Part shown: one piece after another, positions 11,962 to 23,025 of the stretch
Layout of the letters: each line of letters starts with the position of its first letter
How positions within the stretch are numbered: the stretch's first letter is position 1
The notes under the pieces: generated by a model
Told to the model about the DNA's origin: nothing
Database searches by the model: none
What the model saw: the letters and a program-made list of their open reading frames with translations, nothing else
Assembly (NCBI GenBank): GCA_941918925.1
Contig: OW799233.1
Location: 57,255,841 to 57,319,840, forward strand
Reading direction: 5' to 3'
DNA: 64,000 bases
From: Phyto melanocephala
Lineage: Eukaryota; Arthropoda; Insecta; Diptera; Rhinophoridae
Position numbers and translations under genes: made by a program

Positions 11962-12690
11962 TAGAGGTTTTTTCACGGGAATTTTATTTATTTAATCTTC
12001 CCGCTTTCGTAGGATTATTTTTCGGGATCCCGGGAAATGAAAATTGTGGCTACGATTCGAAAGCAGATGTTAATATTGGAACATTTCTTCTTCATAAAAA
12101 TTTTTTCTTAAAGTTTTTTTAACTTTTCATTTAAAAATAGTTTTACAAATAATTTTATATACTTTTTGAGGTAATGTGTTCCAAGATAAAAAAAAATCAA
12201 CCTACGTTACCAATACTTCAAAATTTCCATAAGGAAAGAGTTAAAATTTTTTCAGGGAAGTTGTCAAAAAACTCACAATATTGTTTATTTGTTAAATACA
12301 CTTTTACCTATTCGTCCAACATCGATTTAATGTAAACGAGTGTTTTCTGTAACAGGGCAGACTCTCTGACCAGTCAATAAACGCTTTGAGTATATTAAAA
12401 GATTATTTTCTAAGTCGATAAAAATTTTAATGATATATTTTTTTAATTATACATTGTATTTACATGTTTTTAAAATTGAATTCTAATGATTTTATTTATG
12501 ATCTCATACCTGTATTTTTGTTTCTTGTGCTCATATTTGATCTCGTATCTAGAGAATAATATTTTTTTCAATAAAAAATATTTTAACTCAATTTATATTT
12601 TAAATTCAAGTTTCTTTATCAATTTTAATAGTTCTAAAGTTTTTGTTTTACACTATAAACTATTTTATGCTTTTTAATAAAAATGAAATG
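11962..12690 (-). mobile_element. hAT-type relic nested in HINE-A copy 1
   Basis: Starts TAGAGGTTTTTTCACGGGAA, a decayed form of the TAGGGTTTTTTCCCGGG terminus seen at 16638 and 60667. The interior aligns with 58056-58750 over several hundred bases (for example TCGTCCAACATCGAT, GTTTTCTGTAACAGGGCA, TTGATCTCGTATCTAGAGAA). It is longer than the 440-bp version at 16638-17077 and may be a less deleted family member. No intact transposase frame was found; the 12486-12677 (+) ORF is AT-rich and unrecognised. Confidence 0.6.
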
Positions 12691-12720
12691 AAAGAGTAAA
12701 TGAACTTAAATCAAAATAAG

Positions 12721-14252
12721 CAAGTAAGAGCACTATATTCGGCTGTGCCGATTCTTTTATACCCACCACCAATTTTTTGTACATTAAAAGAACAATATTT
12801 ATTATTTTGTTAATCGCTATGGAATAATCTCTTTATAATAAAGTATGTATCACTTTCTTTGTAGAGGGTGGTTAAATTTTAAGGGCACATGTTGAAGGTG
12901 AACTACACCTAGTCTTTAAATTTGTTTTCTGCACTTCACTTGCCATTTCTCAATCTCAAACTTACTGAATTTGATCCGTAGAAAGATACGCAAATGAGCA
13001 ACGCTTTAAAGTTATTAAGGTTTATTATGAAAATGGGCGTTCAAATCAAAATGCATTTCGTGCACTTCGTGATTCTTTTTGTCAACATAATCGGGAGGAT
13101 TGTAAAAAATATTAAAATTTTAGCAAAACAGGTCTGTATGAAATGTGAGAACATTTGTGAATGCCTTCTTAGTTCGTTGAATGGGAACTATTGCTGTTTT
13201 TTGCGATAGTGTGGCAAAAGAGCAGTCAACCTCGGCTCATTATCATGCCCAACAATTGAGCATCAACATTGTCATTGAAAATTTGGACCATCAGATAGAG
13301 GAGTGGGGGGGCCATTTGGCCGATATTTTGTTAAATACATAATTGAACCATACAAATATTATAATTACAAAAAGAAATAATAATAATTTCCTAAATAATT
13401 TGTTTTTTATTTAAATTGAACATCGGCCCTTAAAATTTAACCACCCGTAATAACTTCGATACGATAGTAAAATGTTTTCGTAAATTTAGTCTTTTAGTGA
13501 AAGTAAGCGTTTAAGTAGACAAAAAAGTTTCTGCTAATAAATACAACTTAGGTATTTCAATATAGTCGTTTCTTATTCCAAAATCTTTATTTGTAGTGAA
13601 ATTATATGAATTTTAGGTAAAACGTTATATGGGAGGTGGGCGTAAAAGTGGGCGTTACAAAAAAGCGTCTCACCAAAAAGCAAAGTGTGCAAAATTTCAG
13701 AGTCGTACATCCAATTTTGTTGCTTTTATAACGTTTTTGTTTTTAAATATACCGAAAAATACACTGTGCGGTAAAAATTTTCGTACATTTTGATCGATAA
13801 CTCCTTTCCTAATTCATAGACTTAGACATTTTTCGGGGAAAGATATTAGTTTTATTCAGGAAATATATATTCGAAGTTTCATGAGTCTACGTTAATGCGT
13901 TTAGACACAATTCCATTTTATTCGATGTTCGAAGGACACTGTTTTTTCGACCTACTCTTGCTTTTCGAGCTATAACTCTCTTCCTAATATTCCGATTTAG
14001 CCCATTTTCAATACCAAGCAAACCTTGTCTATAAGAAAGATTCTGGCAAAAATTGAGCGCCCTTGCTTTTTCGGTGCGACCTCTATCGTGCTTTCAACAG
14101 ACGGACAGACGGACGGACATAGCTAGATCGTCATCAAATCAAACCCTGATTCAGAATATATATACTTTATTGGGTCTAAAATGGATATTTCGATGTGTTA
14201 CAAACGGAATGACAAATGAATATACCCCCACCATTTTTTTGGTGGCGGGTAT
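12721..14252 (+). mobile_element. HINE-A(+) copy 2 carrying a mariner MITE
   Basis: Starts CAAGTAAGAGCACTATATTC followed by the TTCGGC/TGT/GCCGA palindrome. It contains the mariner MITE at 12864-13447, a GGGCGTAAAAGTGGGCGTT module near 13638, the conserved AAATACACTGTGCGGTA segment near 13757, the CAGACGGACAGACGGACGG core near 14097, and the 3' CCCCCACC/GGTGGCGGG hairpin at 14224-14250. Apart from the insert it is full length. Confidence 0.85.
12864..13447 (+). mobile_element. internally deleted mariner MITE in HINE-A copy 2
   Basis: TIRs GAGGGTGGTTAAATTTTAAG (left) and, as reverse complement, GGGTGGTTAAATTTTAAGGG (right) are flanked by TA (12862-12863, 13448-13449). In the right frame the left half reads NEQRFKVIKVYYENGRSNQ and FRALRD, the helix-turn-helix start of a mariner transposase. 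The right half reads QQLSINIVIENLDHQIEEW then GGHLADILLNT and a stop, the transposase C-terminus. The catalytic centre is deleted. The 12994-13209 open frame is a different, spurious frame of this relic. Confidence 0.85.
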
Positions 14253-14742
14253 AAAAATGGTTCACATTGAAAATTTAATATATAGTAAAAGTTCGAATAA
14301 TATATAAATATATAATTATAACACATATGGCACGGTGTTAATGACATTCAAGAATTCATAAATAAAAAAAACTTTCATAAATAAAAATGTAAATACAACC
14401 TTGTTTTCAATAATTCCAGTCAAAGGATGGATATCGAAAGCATAACGAAAATGTGTTACGAATATAAAAGAATAAGAACATGTTGAATTATGAATTGTCA
14501 TTTGATAGGTGAAATTAAATATTCAACAAAATATGAAAATTAATACTAAGATTCACTAATTCAAATTTCATTGAATTGTAACAGAAAAAGGAATTTTAAA
14601 TTACATAGTATACCGATAAAAGAGTGCTGATGATGAAATCGTAGCTAATTTCGAAAATGCATTCCACTCGGCTAATATCGGAAATAATTTTAGAAAGAAT
14701 GTTCCTAAAAATGGTTACAATTTAATTAAATTTAAATTATAA
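14253..14742. other. unassigned stretch between HINE copies
   Basis: AT-rich sequence with no ORF of note. The segment AAAGAGTAAATGAACTTAA at 14753-14771, just past this stretch, also occurs at 12690-12708, so some of this may belong to the neighbouring hAT/HINE complex. Confidence 0.4.
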
Positions 14743-15090
14743 TATTAAATGAAAGAGTAAATGAACTTAAGCCAAAATAAAAAATGGTTCACATTAAAAA
14801 TTTAATTAAAAACAAATTTACTTTTTATTTGTTTTGCGGCAGGATCCCGGGAAATAAAGAAAAAAAATTTCGCATTCCCGGGAAACAAAAAAATATAGTG
14901 CTCTTAATAGGTTTTTTTATTATAAGGTGGAAGTTATTGTTCATTACAAGGCTGAGCGTCCTAAAATTAAATCAGAAGAGAAAATATATACACTTTATGG
15001 AGAATTTTAAGGGGTACTTCGATGTGTTTAAAGGTAATCACAAAGTAAATATATACAACCACACCATTTGGTTGATGATGGATATAAAAT
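14743..15090 (+). mobile_element. fragments of the hAT MITE and a HINE-A 3' end
   Basis: At 14784-14900 a hAT-MITE end is recognisable by AGGATCCCGGGAAATAAAG and CATTCCCGGGAAACAAA. At 14975-15088 a decayed HINE-A 3' end follows: ACACTTTATGGAGAATTTTA, TTCGATGTGTT, and a ruined CCACACCATTTGGTTG hairpin. No TSD is visible. Confidence 0.55.
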
Positions 15091-15479
15091 CGATAGCGCA
15101 GATTTCAAATTAGTGCGAACAATTTTTTAAAAAGCATCTTTAACTTGCTCCTGTCCAAAAGTTGAACGTCACTTGTAGACTTGTGTGTTTTCTATCGTAC
15201 GTACTTAAAATTAAATTTTTGTCTTAATAATGTACTATATTGTAAATCAAATCACAACTTTCTCAATTTCAATGAAAGGAGTTAATTAATCGTTAAGAAA
15301 GTTTTAAGAGCTAGACGAAAGTGTACCTTTCATTTTAGTTCTCTATTCTATATAATAATTTAAGAACAAAAATTTTTTATTATTTTTTTTTAGTAAAACT
15401 TTATAAATATCTCTGAAACTGCAGAACAGATTTAAAAATAATGGTAACAGAAAAACAAAAGTAAGAGAATTGTCTTGTT
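15091..15479. other. unassigned, nothing recognised
   Basis: AT-rich stretch with no ORF or repeat boundary that I can support. Confidence 0.4.
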
Positions 15480-16463
15480 GAAATTCTCGTTCTCTTTTAA
15501 ACTGGATTGGATTTAACGTTTTCAAGTTATGATAATATACGTCATTGCACTACTATTAATTTTTAACGTAACGGTGTATCTCGAAAACTAGAGTCAACTT
15601 TAACAAATGCAGTGAAATTTCGCTTTCAGTATCTCAAACAACCTAATAATCGACTGTTAGGAAAGAAGGTTTCCGCATTTTTTAAAGTAGTTTCACTTTT
15701 GTTCTCTTTGACAAAATACAACAGACTTTAATAACAATTAAAAGTAGTCGGATTATTTTTATACCAGCCACCAAAAAAATGGTGGGGGCATATTAATTTC
15801 GGCATTACTTTTGAACCACATCGTAACATCGATTTTAGACCCCATAAAGTCTGAGTCCTGGTATCATTTTATCAGCGATCAAGCTTTGTCCGTCCGTCTA
15901 TTAAAATCACGATAGAACGCGGAAAAGTTAAAGGGCTCAAATTTCGCCAAAATATTTCTTATACACAAGGTCTGGTATTGAGAACGGGTTAAATCGGAAT
16001 ATAAAGAAGAGAGTTTAGGTAAAAAAAACATCTGCTTCCAACATCGCACAGAGGAGTATTTGGCCTGAAAAGCTGGCCAAAATTATTAAAAGTGTTTTTT
16101 GAATTAAAAGTTTTAGTTTATTGATAGTTTTAGGTGTAGTATGATATAAAAAGTCCAGTGGCAGGTTTTGCACAAAATTACACTGCGAAACAATAGTACA
16201 CTGCGCAAAAAAAAAAAATTTTGTCTACCCTTGAAATAAAAGTATGTGGACTATATGAATTTTGATGCCCTCAATTCAAATCTGTTTTCCGTTTTTCTCT
16301 AGTACGTAAGAATTTTCTTTTAAAGGCGTGGCATATTTCACCCCCTAAATCGTTGGGTTTCCTAATATATTTTGTCAAAACTTGTAAACGGGTACTCCGA
16401 TTTTAATAGGAGGAGGATAAGAAGATGCACCGGAAAATTCTGCTTAGACTAACTAAACACATT
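15480..16463 (-). repeat. dispersed repeat R1, copy 2, interrupted by HINE-A
   Basis: Inverted copy of 9425-10110. The 15510-15656 part matches the copy-1 region 9840-9990 and the 16067-16463 part matches 9425-9838. Between them about 410 bp, including a HINE-A 3' fragment (about 15763-16050), was inserted at the point equivalent to 9838-9842. Together the copies form arms about 5.4 kb apart that could pair. Confidence 0.7.
15763..16050 (-). mobile_element. HINE-A(-) 3' fragment inside repeat R1
   Basis: Begins with the decayed 3' hairpin (ATACCAGCCACC / GGTGGGGGCAT), then the segment equivalent to GACCCCATAAAGT, TTGTCCGTCCGTCTA and GGGCTCAAATTTCGCC. It stops after about 290 bp, well short of a full copy. 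Confidence 0.7.
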
Positions 16464-16567
16464 TCTTTTCAATCTAATACTATTTCGGAGTTAATAAAAA
16501 TTTAATTGAAAAAAAAAAATTTCCTGCAAAATTTCTCAAATTTTTTGTTTTCAAAATGCAATAAAAA

Positions 16568-18203
16568 CAAGTAAGAGCACTATAATCGGCTGTGCCGAAT
16601 CTTTTATACCCACCACCAGTTTTCGTTCTTTTGAAGCTAGGGTTTTTTTCCCGAACATTTTTGTTTCCCGGAAATGCGAGATTTATTTTTTAATATCCCG
16701 GGATCCTGCAGCAAACAAATAAAAAGTAAATTTGTTTTTAATTAATAAAAAACTTTTTATTAAAAACCATAAAATAGTTTATAATGTAGAAGAAACGCTT
16801 CAAAACTATAAAAATTAATAAAGAAACTTGAATCTAAAATATAAATTGAGTAAAAATATTTTTTATTGAAAAAATTATAACTCGCTAGATACGAGATCAA
16901 ATATGAGCACAAAAAACAAAAATACAGGTACTTCAGCTATGAGATCAAAAATAAAATCATTAGAATTCAATTTCCATATAAACAATATAATCATCTCCTT
17001 TCGAATCGTAGCCATCTTTTTTATTTCCCGGGAGGTCGGGAAGATTAAATAACTCAAATTCCCGGGAAAAAACCCAATTTATAGCACAAAATGTATTTGT
17101 TTATTACTAACAGTAATCGCTATGAAATAATCTCTTTATACTAAAATATGTATTACTTTCTTAGTATAAGTTCGATATGCTAGTGAAATGTTTTCGTAAA
17201 TAAAGTATTTTAATGAAAGTGGGCGTTAAAGTAGGCGTGTTGAAGTTGTTTCTACTAATGAATGCAATAAAGACCTTTATTATTCCAAAATCTTTATTAA
17301 TAGAGAAATTATATAAATTTTAGGTAAAACGTTATATGGGAGGTGGGCGTAAAAGTGGGCGTGGCACCTTAATTTTCTGGCGCAGTAATGCATTTGACTA
17401 GAAGGATAAACGTAGTAAATATTATCATCATACCTCTAATTTTGTCGGTTTTATGAGCTTTTAAATTTCATTAACAGTGGATAACGTGAAAAGTGGGCGT
17501 AATAGTAGGCGTGTCGAAATTATTTTTAATAATGAATGCAACTTAGATGTTTCAATATAGTCCTTTATTATTCTATAATCTTTATTCGAGAGAGGTGGGC
17601 GTAAAAGTGGGCGTGTCATATTTATTTTTCGCTAGAACAAAGCATTTGACCAAAAAGCCATGTGTGCAAAATTTCAGAGTCGTACATCCAATTTGGTTGC
17701 TTTTATGACATTTTTGTTTTTAAATATACCGAAAAATACACTGTGCGGTATAAATTTTCGTACATTTTGATCGATAACTCCTCTCCTAATGCATAGATTT
17801 AGGTAATTTTCGGGGAAAAATATTGTTTTTACTCAGGAAATATATATTCAAAGTTTCATGAGTCTACGTTAATGCGTTTGGACACAATTCCATTTTATTC
17901 GATGTTCGAAGGACATGGTTTTTTCGACTTACTCTTGCTTTACGAGCTACAACTCTCTTCCTAATATTCCGATTTAGCCCATTTTCAATACGAAAGATTC
18001 TGGCAAAATTTGAGCCCCCTAGCTTTTTCGGTGCGACCTCTATCGTGCTTTTAACAGACGGACGGACATAGCTAGATCATCATAACATCAAACCCCGATT
18101 CAGAATATATATACTTTATGGGGTCTAAAATGGATATTTCGATGTGTTACAAACGGAATGACAAAATCAATATACCCCCACCATTTTTTTGGTGGTGGGT
18201 ATA
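16568..18203 (+). mobile_element. HINE-A(+) copy 3 carrying a hAT MITE
   Basis: Starts CAAGTAAGAGCACTATAATC and ends in the CCACC/GGTGG hairpin at 18176-18200. It holds the hAT MITE at 16638-17077 and two or more reiterated modules with GGGAGGTGGGCGTAAAAGTG and GTGGGCGTGGCACC (17225-17620). The AAATACACTGTGCGGTATAA segment near 17732 and the ACAGACGGACGGACATAGC core near 18054 are typical of the family. Confidence 0.85.
16638..17077 (+). mobile_element. hAT-type MITE in HINE-A copy 3
   Basis: Termini are TAGGGTTTTTTTCCCG and, reverse-complemented, TTGGGTTTTTTCCCGGG. Flanks are TTTGAAGC (16630-16637) and TTTATAGC (17078-17085), an 8-bp duplication with two differences; the same 8-bp target is exact around the 60667-61301 copy. 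Subterminal CCCGGGAT palindromes recur. At 440 bp it has no coding capacity. Confidence 0.8.
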
Positions 18204-19079
18204 AAAAATTTTATTATGTGTCCTTAATTATTATGTTTTTATTATTTATTGTGGTATCAATCATGTTTCATTTAAATTTAACTATGCCAAGTATTGACAT
18301 AGTGAATACAACTACTGTATTCGCAATAGGAGCATTTTTTATTTAATTAAACATATGCGCATGCATGCATGTTCATTAATACATATGTCGTAACGTATAC
18401 ATACTCATATTCAAATATTTACGCGACATACATTTTATTTATACGCTCGTTCGCTTTGTAAACATATATATATATGTATGTGTATGTAAATACAAAGATA
18501 TACATTACCTTTGCTTTAAGATACATTCGATGCCATATCATTCTCGATAAATTTGCATTACAAAGGTCTTTTGTGTTATTAAATTGGTGTTACACTAAAA
18601 AGGCGGATACTGTATGAAGTATTGTACTTATTGACTGAAACAACGATATTGTCATGTGTACGTTTGGTGTAAATTCATTTGCTACATAATTCCCCTGCAG
18701 TAACTTTTGATGCGCTGGATATCTACCATTCGAACATGTATAATTTCAATACAAATTTTTTAGTAACCAAAATATCTACGATATTTTATCATTATACCAG
18801 AATACAACATTAAAATAATTAGATGGTCATTTTAAACTTACTTTTGATAATATATTTTTATCACAATTAAAATTTTTTAAATAAATAAGTTTGAATTTAT
18901 ATTAGTCTTGGCCGAATCATAAATAGTTTTAATTTTCATTCATTTCCAATTTACATAGAAAACTAAAGGATGTATCAGCAAAAATGCACTTTTTTAATTT
19001 AGTGCTTTATTTTTTTTTTTTTGAAGTGGCAACTTTAAAATTTGGCAGCTTTCACATAACTTTATTCAGATTATTGAAA
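18204..19079. other. intergenic with TA/CATA microsatellites
   Basis: Contains an ACATATATATATATG microsatellite near 18462 and CATATG-rich runs at 18350-18500. The open frame ending at 18346 reads into the HINE end and has no splice acceptor in front of its hydrophobic segment, so it is not called as a gene. Confidence 0.45.
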
Positions 19080-19690
19080 ATGCAGCACTTCATAAAAGAT
19101 CAACGCGTTATAATTGTTAAAACTTATTACAAACATTTGGAAAGTTATGCTGAGACCTCTAGGAAACTTCCAAAAATGTTCAAGCAAGAAAGTGCACCTA
19201 ATGTGTCAAGCATTCGAAGATTGGTCAATCAAATTAAAAAAACTGGTGCGGTTGTGTAAAGTAAGACTCCTGTGCGTCTACGTACCGGTCGATCTCTTAA
19301 AAACATTGCTGTTGGAAACAAATATCGCCGAAAACCTCAAAACATCAATTCAGCATCGTTCTTAACAGCTTTAATTTACACGAAGCACTACCTTGAATAC
19401 AAAAAATTAGTTTACTCAGTATCTCAAACCAGAATACCATACAAAGCGCCAGCTATTTTTTCAGTGGGTAATTGAGCAAAGTTAGGTCAATGCCAATTTT
19501 TCGCAAAACATTCATCTCTAATGAATCGCATTTTTATCCGAATGGCTTCGTGAATACACAAAACTGTTGAGTTTCATACGATGCTTGAGGAACAAATGAA
19601 CCCACAACATGCAATTGTCTTGTGCAGATTAGACCTTAATTTTTTGAAGATGAGGCCGATGCACATTGGGTTGAAATGTTATCAAAGTGG
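19080..19690 (+). pseudogene. mariner-type transposase relic
   Basis: The frame from 19080 reads MQHFIKDQRVIIVKTYYKH then SAPNVSSIRRLVNQIKKTG, the helix-turn-helix region of a Tc1/mariner transposase. After a stop at 19257 and a frameshift, TPVRLRTGRSLKNIA follows. Further down, NESHFYPNGFVNTQNC (about 19520-19570) corresponds to the region around the second catalytic Asp of the DDE/D domain, here reading NESHF. Several stops and a large loss between these blocks make it dead. TIRs were not located. Confidence 0.7.
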
Positions 19691-20091
19691 CGATTAATTG
19701 AAATTTAGAAATAAAGTTTTTATAATTAATTTTAGTATAGGGTAAAAGTAGATAAAATTCTGCATTACTAGCTGTAAAAATCAATCAACTTAGTTGTTTA
19801 CTTTATATTCAGTGAGCGGTCAAAGTCAGCAAATTATTGCTGTTTTTAAAAAAAGTGAAAAAATTACAATTCAAGCGATTATAAGTGTTAAATTTATTAA
19901 AAGTAAATCTTTTATAATGGAACCTTCAACATCAGATATTATAGTATATAGAATTTTTTTTTTTTTAATTAAAATTTACACATAATTTTTTTAAAAAGTG
20001 TCCATAATTGGGATAATTTCCGCATTTAATGGGCCACAAGAATTAAGTTAGTAAGAGTTGAAATTAGTTTTACGGCCCTTTTTATACCCTT
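19691..20091. other. unassigned, nothing recognised
   Basis: AT-rich. A short frame beginning MEPSTSD at 19918 looks gene-like for a few residues but ends in a poly-T run. Confidence 0.4.
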
Positions 20092-21098
20092 CACACAGTG
20101 AAAAAGGGTATATATAGGTTTGTCATTCCGTGTGAAATTTCTACAATTTTCATTTTCGACCCCATAAAGTATATATTTTCTGAAAGCTTATGAATAGGGG
20201 AGTCGATTAAGCTCTGTCAGTCTGTCCGTCTGACCGTCTATCCTTGTGTATGTTGAAATCAACTTTTTGAAGACCCCCGACATAGCTCGGACCCGGGTGA
20301 GGTATTAAAATATCAGAAATATTCGGGAGTAGAACGGTATTAAAAATCAGAAACATTGGTACATAAACAACTGAGATATGAGCAAAAACCCACGACCACC
20401 TCGATTTTTTTTCACAAAAACAACATTACAACAACAACATACATACATACAAACGTGTATAATGGTTAGAGAAAACGTGGCATCGAATCCCAGCTGAGCC
20501 AAATAAAATTTTTTTTTAATTTTTTTAAAATTTATTTATAAATTTTTTTTTTATTTTTTTTTTATATTTTTTTATTTTTTATTTAATATATTATTTATAT
20601 TTTTAATATTATTTTTTAAAAATTTTTTTTTTTTAATTTTTTTTTTATTTTTATTTTTTTGTTTTATATATATTATATATATAATAATTTTTTTTTTAAA
20701 TTTTATTTTAAAAATTTTTTTTAAAATCCTTTATTAATTTTTAGTTTGGCTCTAGTTCATTTTATTATTAAATTTCTAATCATTACATGAAGAAATCAAT
20801 TTTTATTTGTGATAGTGAAATGAACTAGAGCCAAACTAAAAATTAATAAAGTCTTTGTTAAAAAGTTCAACATAAAAATAAGAAAATTTTTTTTAAAATT
20901 TTTTTTTTATTTTTATTTTTTTTTTTTGTTTTTTTAACATACATACGAGAATTTATAATTTTACAATGGGATGTTTTTATATATGTATGTACGTATTTCA
21001 TATGGGATGAATGGTGACACAAACTACTGTTATTGCATGACTACACGTTGTGAAGGGTATATAAGATTCGGCACGGCCGAATATAGCACTTTTACTTG
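20092..21098 (-). mobile_element. HINE-B(-) copy with foldback insert
   Basis: The 3' hairpin (TATACCCTT / AAGGGTATA) lies at 20092-20116, the CTGTCAGTCTGTCCGTCTG core near 20213, and the 5' palindrome TTCGGCACGGCCGAA at 21067-21081. The interior is dominated by A/T homopolymers. It matches the nested copy at 6672-7532 closely except for a 123-bp palindromic insert. Confidence 0.85.
20729..20851. repeat. perfect foldback, 34-bp arms
   Basis: Arms 20729-20762 and 20818-20851 are perfect reverse complements over 34 bp, with a 55-nt spacer. The arm includes TTTTTAGTTTGGCTCTAGTT. It sits in the homopolymeric middle of HINE-B and is absent from the sister copy at 6672-7532. No TSD was identified. 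Confidence 0.9.
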
Positions 21099-21572
21099 TT
21101 TATTTTCATTTTTGTGTAAAAACTCTGGTTGACATTTATTGAACAAGACCAGTAAATGTGTTTTAATATTGTCATTCTCTTTATTTTTTTGTTTTATTTT
21201 ATTGTTTTTGTTGATGCATTTTGTTTTTTTTAGAGATGAGTGCGTGAGTGATTTCGTTCACTTAAGCTCACATACAAAAAATTGTATCACGCACAATTTA
21301 CAGGAAGTATACATAATTTTATTACTTTAATCTTGGTTCAAGTGTTTAAATTTTAATTTAATCACGATCACAAATGGTTTACGCACGCTCACGAACTTAC
21401 TTTCAAGTACTTTTCGTAACCAAAAGCTATTATTACCATATACTTTATGTTATATTAATTTTATTTAATAATAATTTAAACAAACAAGTTTTAAAATTAA
21501 AGTAACACACCTTTATTAATATATTCTCGTCTCTACGATAACGCTTGATATCTGAAAAAATATGTCACGCGT
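21099..21572. other. unassigned, nothing recognised
   Basis: AT-rich stretch. The 21139-21330 (+) frame is rich in F and L and unrecognised. Confidence 0.4.
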
Positions 21573-21990
21573 CCATACATATCTATGGTTTTGTATGCCT
21601 CCCACTTGCATAAATTTTTTTTACCAATAGTAGAATTATCGGAAGAAGCTCAAGAAGCAAGAAACAAAGATTTTTAAAATTATAGAGGGCACTTTGCTCG
21701 CAAATGCAGCCGGGAAAAGTCCAATAAAGATATTTTCAATAGGTTTCTGCTAAGTTCTGACGCATTTATATCTAGCATGAGCAAGAAATATGAGCAGAAA
21801 AAATCTAATTTATCGTCTTCGGAATTAAGAGTTAGTTTTGCCAGATATTTATAATGAAAATTATAATAAATATTATGGTAATGAAGATAGTGATAAAGAT
21901 GCTGATGATTGTGATGATGATTATGATGAAGAGGATCATAATAATGATTATAAAGTTATTGATGATAATAAAGATTACGATAATTAGGAT
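21573..21990 (+). pseudogene. relic of an unnamed transposon protein with acidic tail
   Basis: Short blocks in shifting frames read VHTYLWFCMPPTC (about 21570-21610), LSEEAQEARNKDF (21634-21675), HFARKCSREKSNKDIFNRF and LLSSDAFISSM. An Asp-rich run (SDKDADDCDDDYDEE) follows at about 21888-21935. From memory the LSEEAQEARNKD..SSD.FISS pattern is a recurrent unnamed mobile-element protein in arthropods and other invertebrates. A stop after NKDF and a frameshift near 21840 show it is dead. Confidence 0.55.
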
Positions 21991-22286
21991 CTTTGTGATG
22001 TATTTGAAAATGCAGAATAATACAAATATTTTAATATATTTTTTATTAAAAAGGTAAAACGAAAACAAAGATTCTTTAAAAAGTTTTAAATTTTTTATTT
22101 CTCAGATTAATTTTTACGTTTACTGAATTTAGTTAAAGCAAAAACTGGATATATATATACATATGTCCTTTATTTATTAAAAAAAATTGATACAAATTTA
22201 TAATAATAGGATTACATATTGTTACAGATCTATTTTAAATAGCTCAATTTACATTAGTTTTGTTTTTATTCGTTTATGTACATGTA

Positions 22287-22902
22287 CCCTGTCGGATTTC
22301 TCTGAGCTAACTCATAATAAGATTAACTTATGGCCAACTAATTTTGAACTTACTGATGCAGAATGAGTGAGTACACACACTGAAGCATGACTTATAAGAA
22401 AAAAAATTACCTTAGAGATGTGATGCTAATAGTGGATTATTTTCAGACAATTTGAAGACAAATTTACATTAGTAATTTTGAGTAATTCTAATGAAATTTA
22501 TTATTTACCGTCTCCTTTTTTTTCATTTTCACAATTACTAATATAATTATTAAATAATATTCCAAATAGTCATAACTTTTAAATGTAATATGTTTGAATA
22601 TTTACATGTGCATAGTCGGACCAGCAAATTGCTATATAATTTTACTGACAGATCAATTTATAATTTATTATTATCAATTTGTTAACTCATAATAAGGTTA
22701 ACTTATGGCTAACTAATTTTGAACTAACTCATGGCTAGCTCAAAACTGATGCAGAGTGAGTGAGTACTGACTCATTCGTAGGACATCGTGTGTAAAAACT
22801 GAATAGCTTTTAATACGGTAAATGAGCTAGTTTTTGAGTCACCTATCACTCATTTCTGGCTAACCACTGACTAGTTTTCAGTTAGCTAAATTTCTGACAG
22901 GG
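22287..22902. mobile_element. TA-flanked MITE with CCCTGTC termini
   Basis: The left end is CCCTGTCGGATTTCTCTGAG and the right end, reverse-complemented, is CCCTGTCAGAAATTTAGCTA; both go on to AGCTAACT. TA lies on both sides (22285-22286, 22903-22904). Subterminal GAGCTAACTCATAATAAG-like and GATGCAGAGTGAGTGAGTAC-like segments occur twice inside (near 22300-22375 and 22682-22760). No protein is encoded. The superfamily is not certain. Confidence 0.65.
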
Positions 22903-23025
22903 TAATACTTCGTTTGGTTCGCTGGTTGTTCGAACATGATATTAAGTTGTATGCAGCCGAGGTGAGTTATTATGTGCAGCATACTCTTAGGCACTTTTAT
23001 TATTCCTGCATATTACTTAACGTAA

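Noticed and set aside
12994..13209. 71-aa ORF starting MSNALKLLRF (also at 41379-41582)
   Set aside because: Wrong frame of the mariner relic; the meaningful reading is one base off (NEQRFKVIKV).
18158..18346. ORF with a hydrophobic C-terminal half, possibly a membrane-protein exon
   Set aside because: The frame begins inside the HINE-A 3' end and no AG splice acceptor precedes the hydrophobic part.
21832..22068. ORFs of Ile/Phe or Met/Ile runs
   Set aside because: Off-frame readings of the GATGAT-rich acidic tail of the transposon-protein relic.
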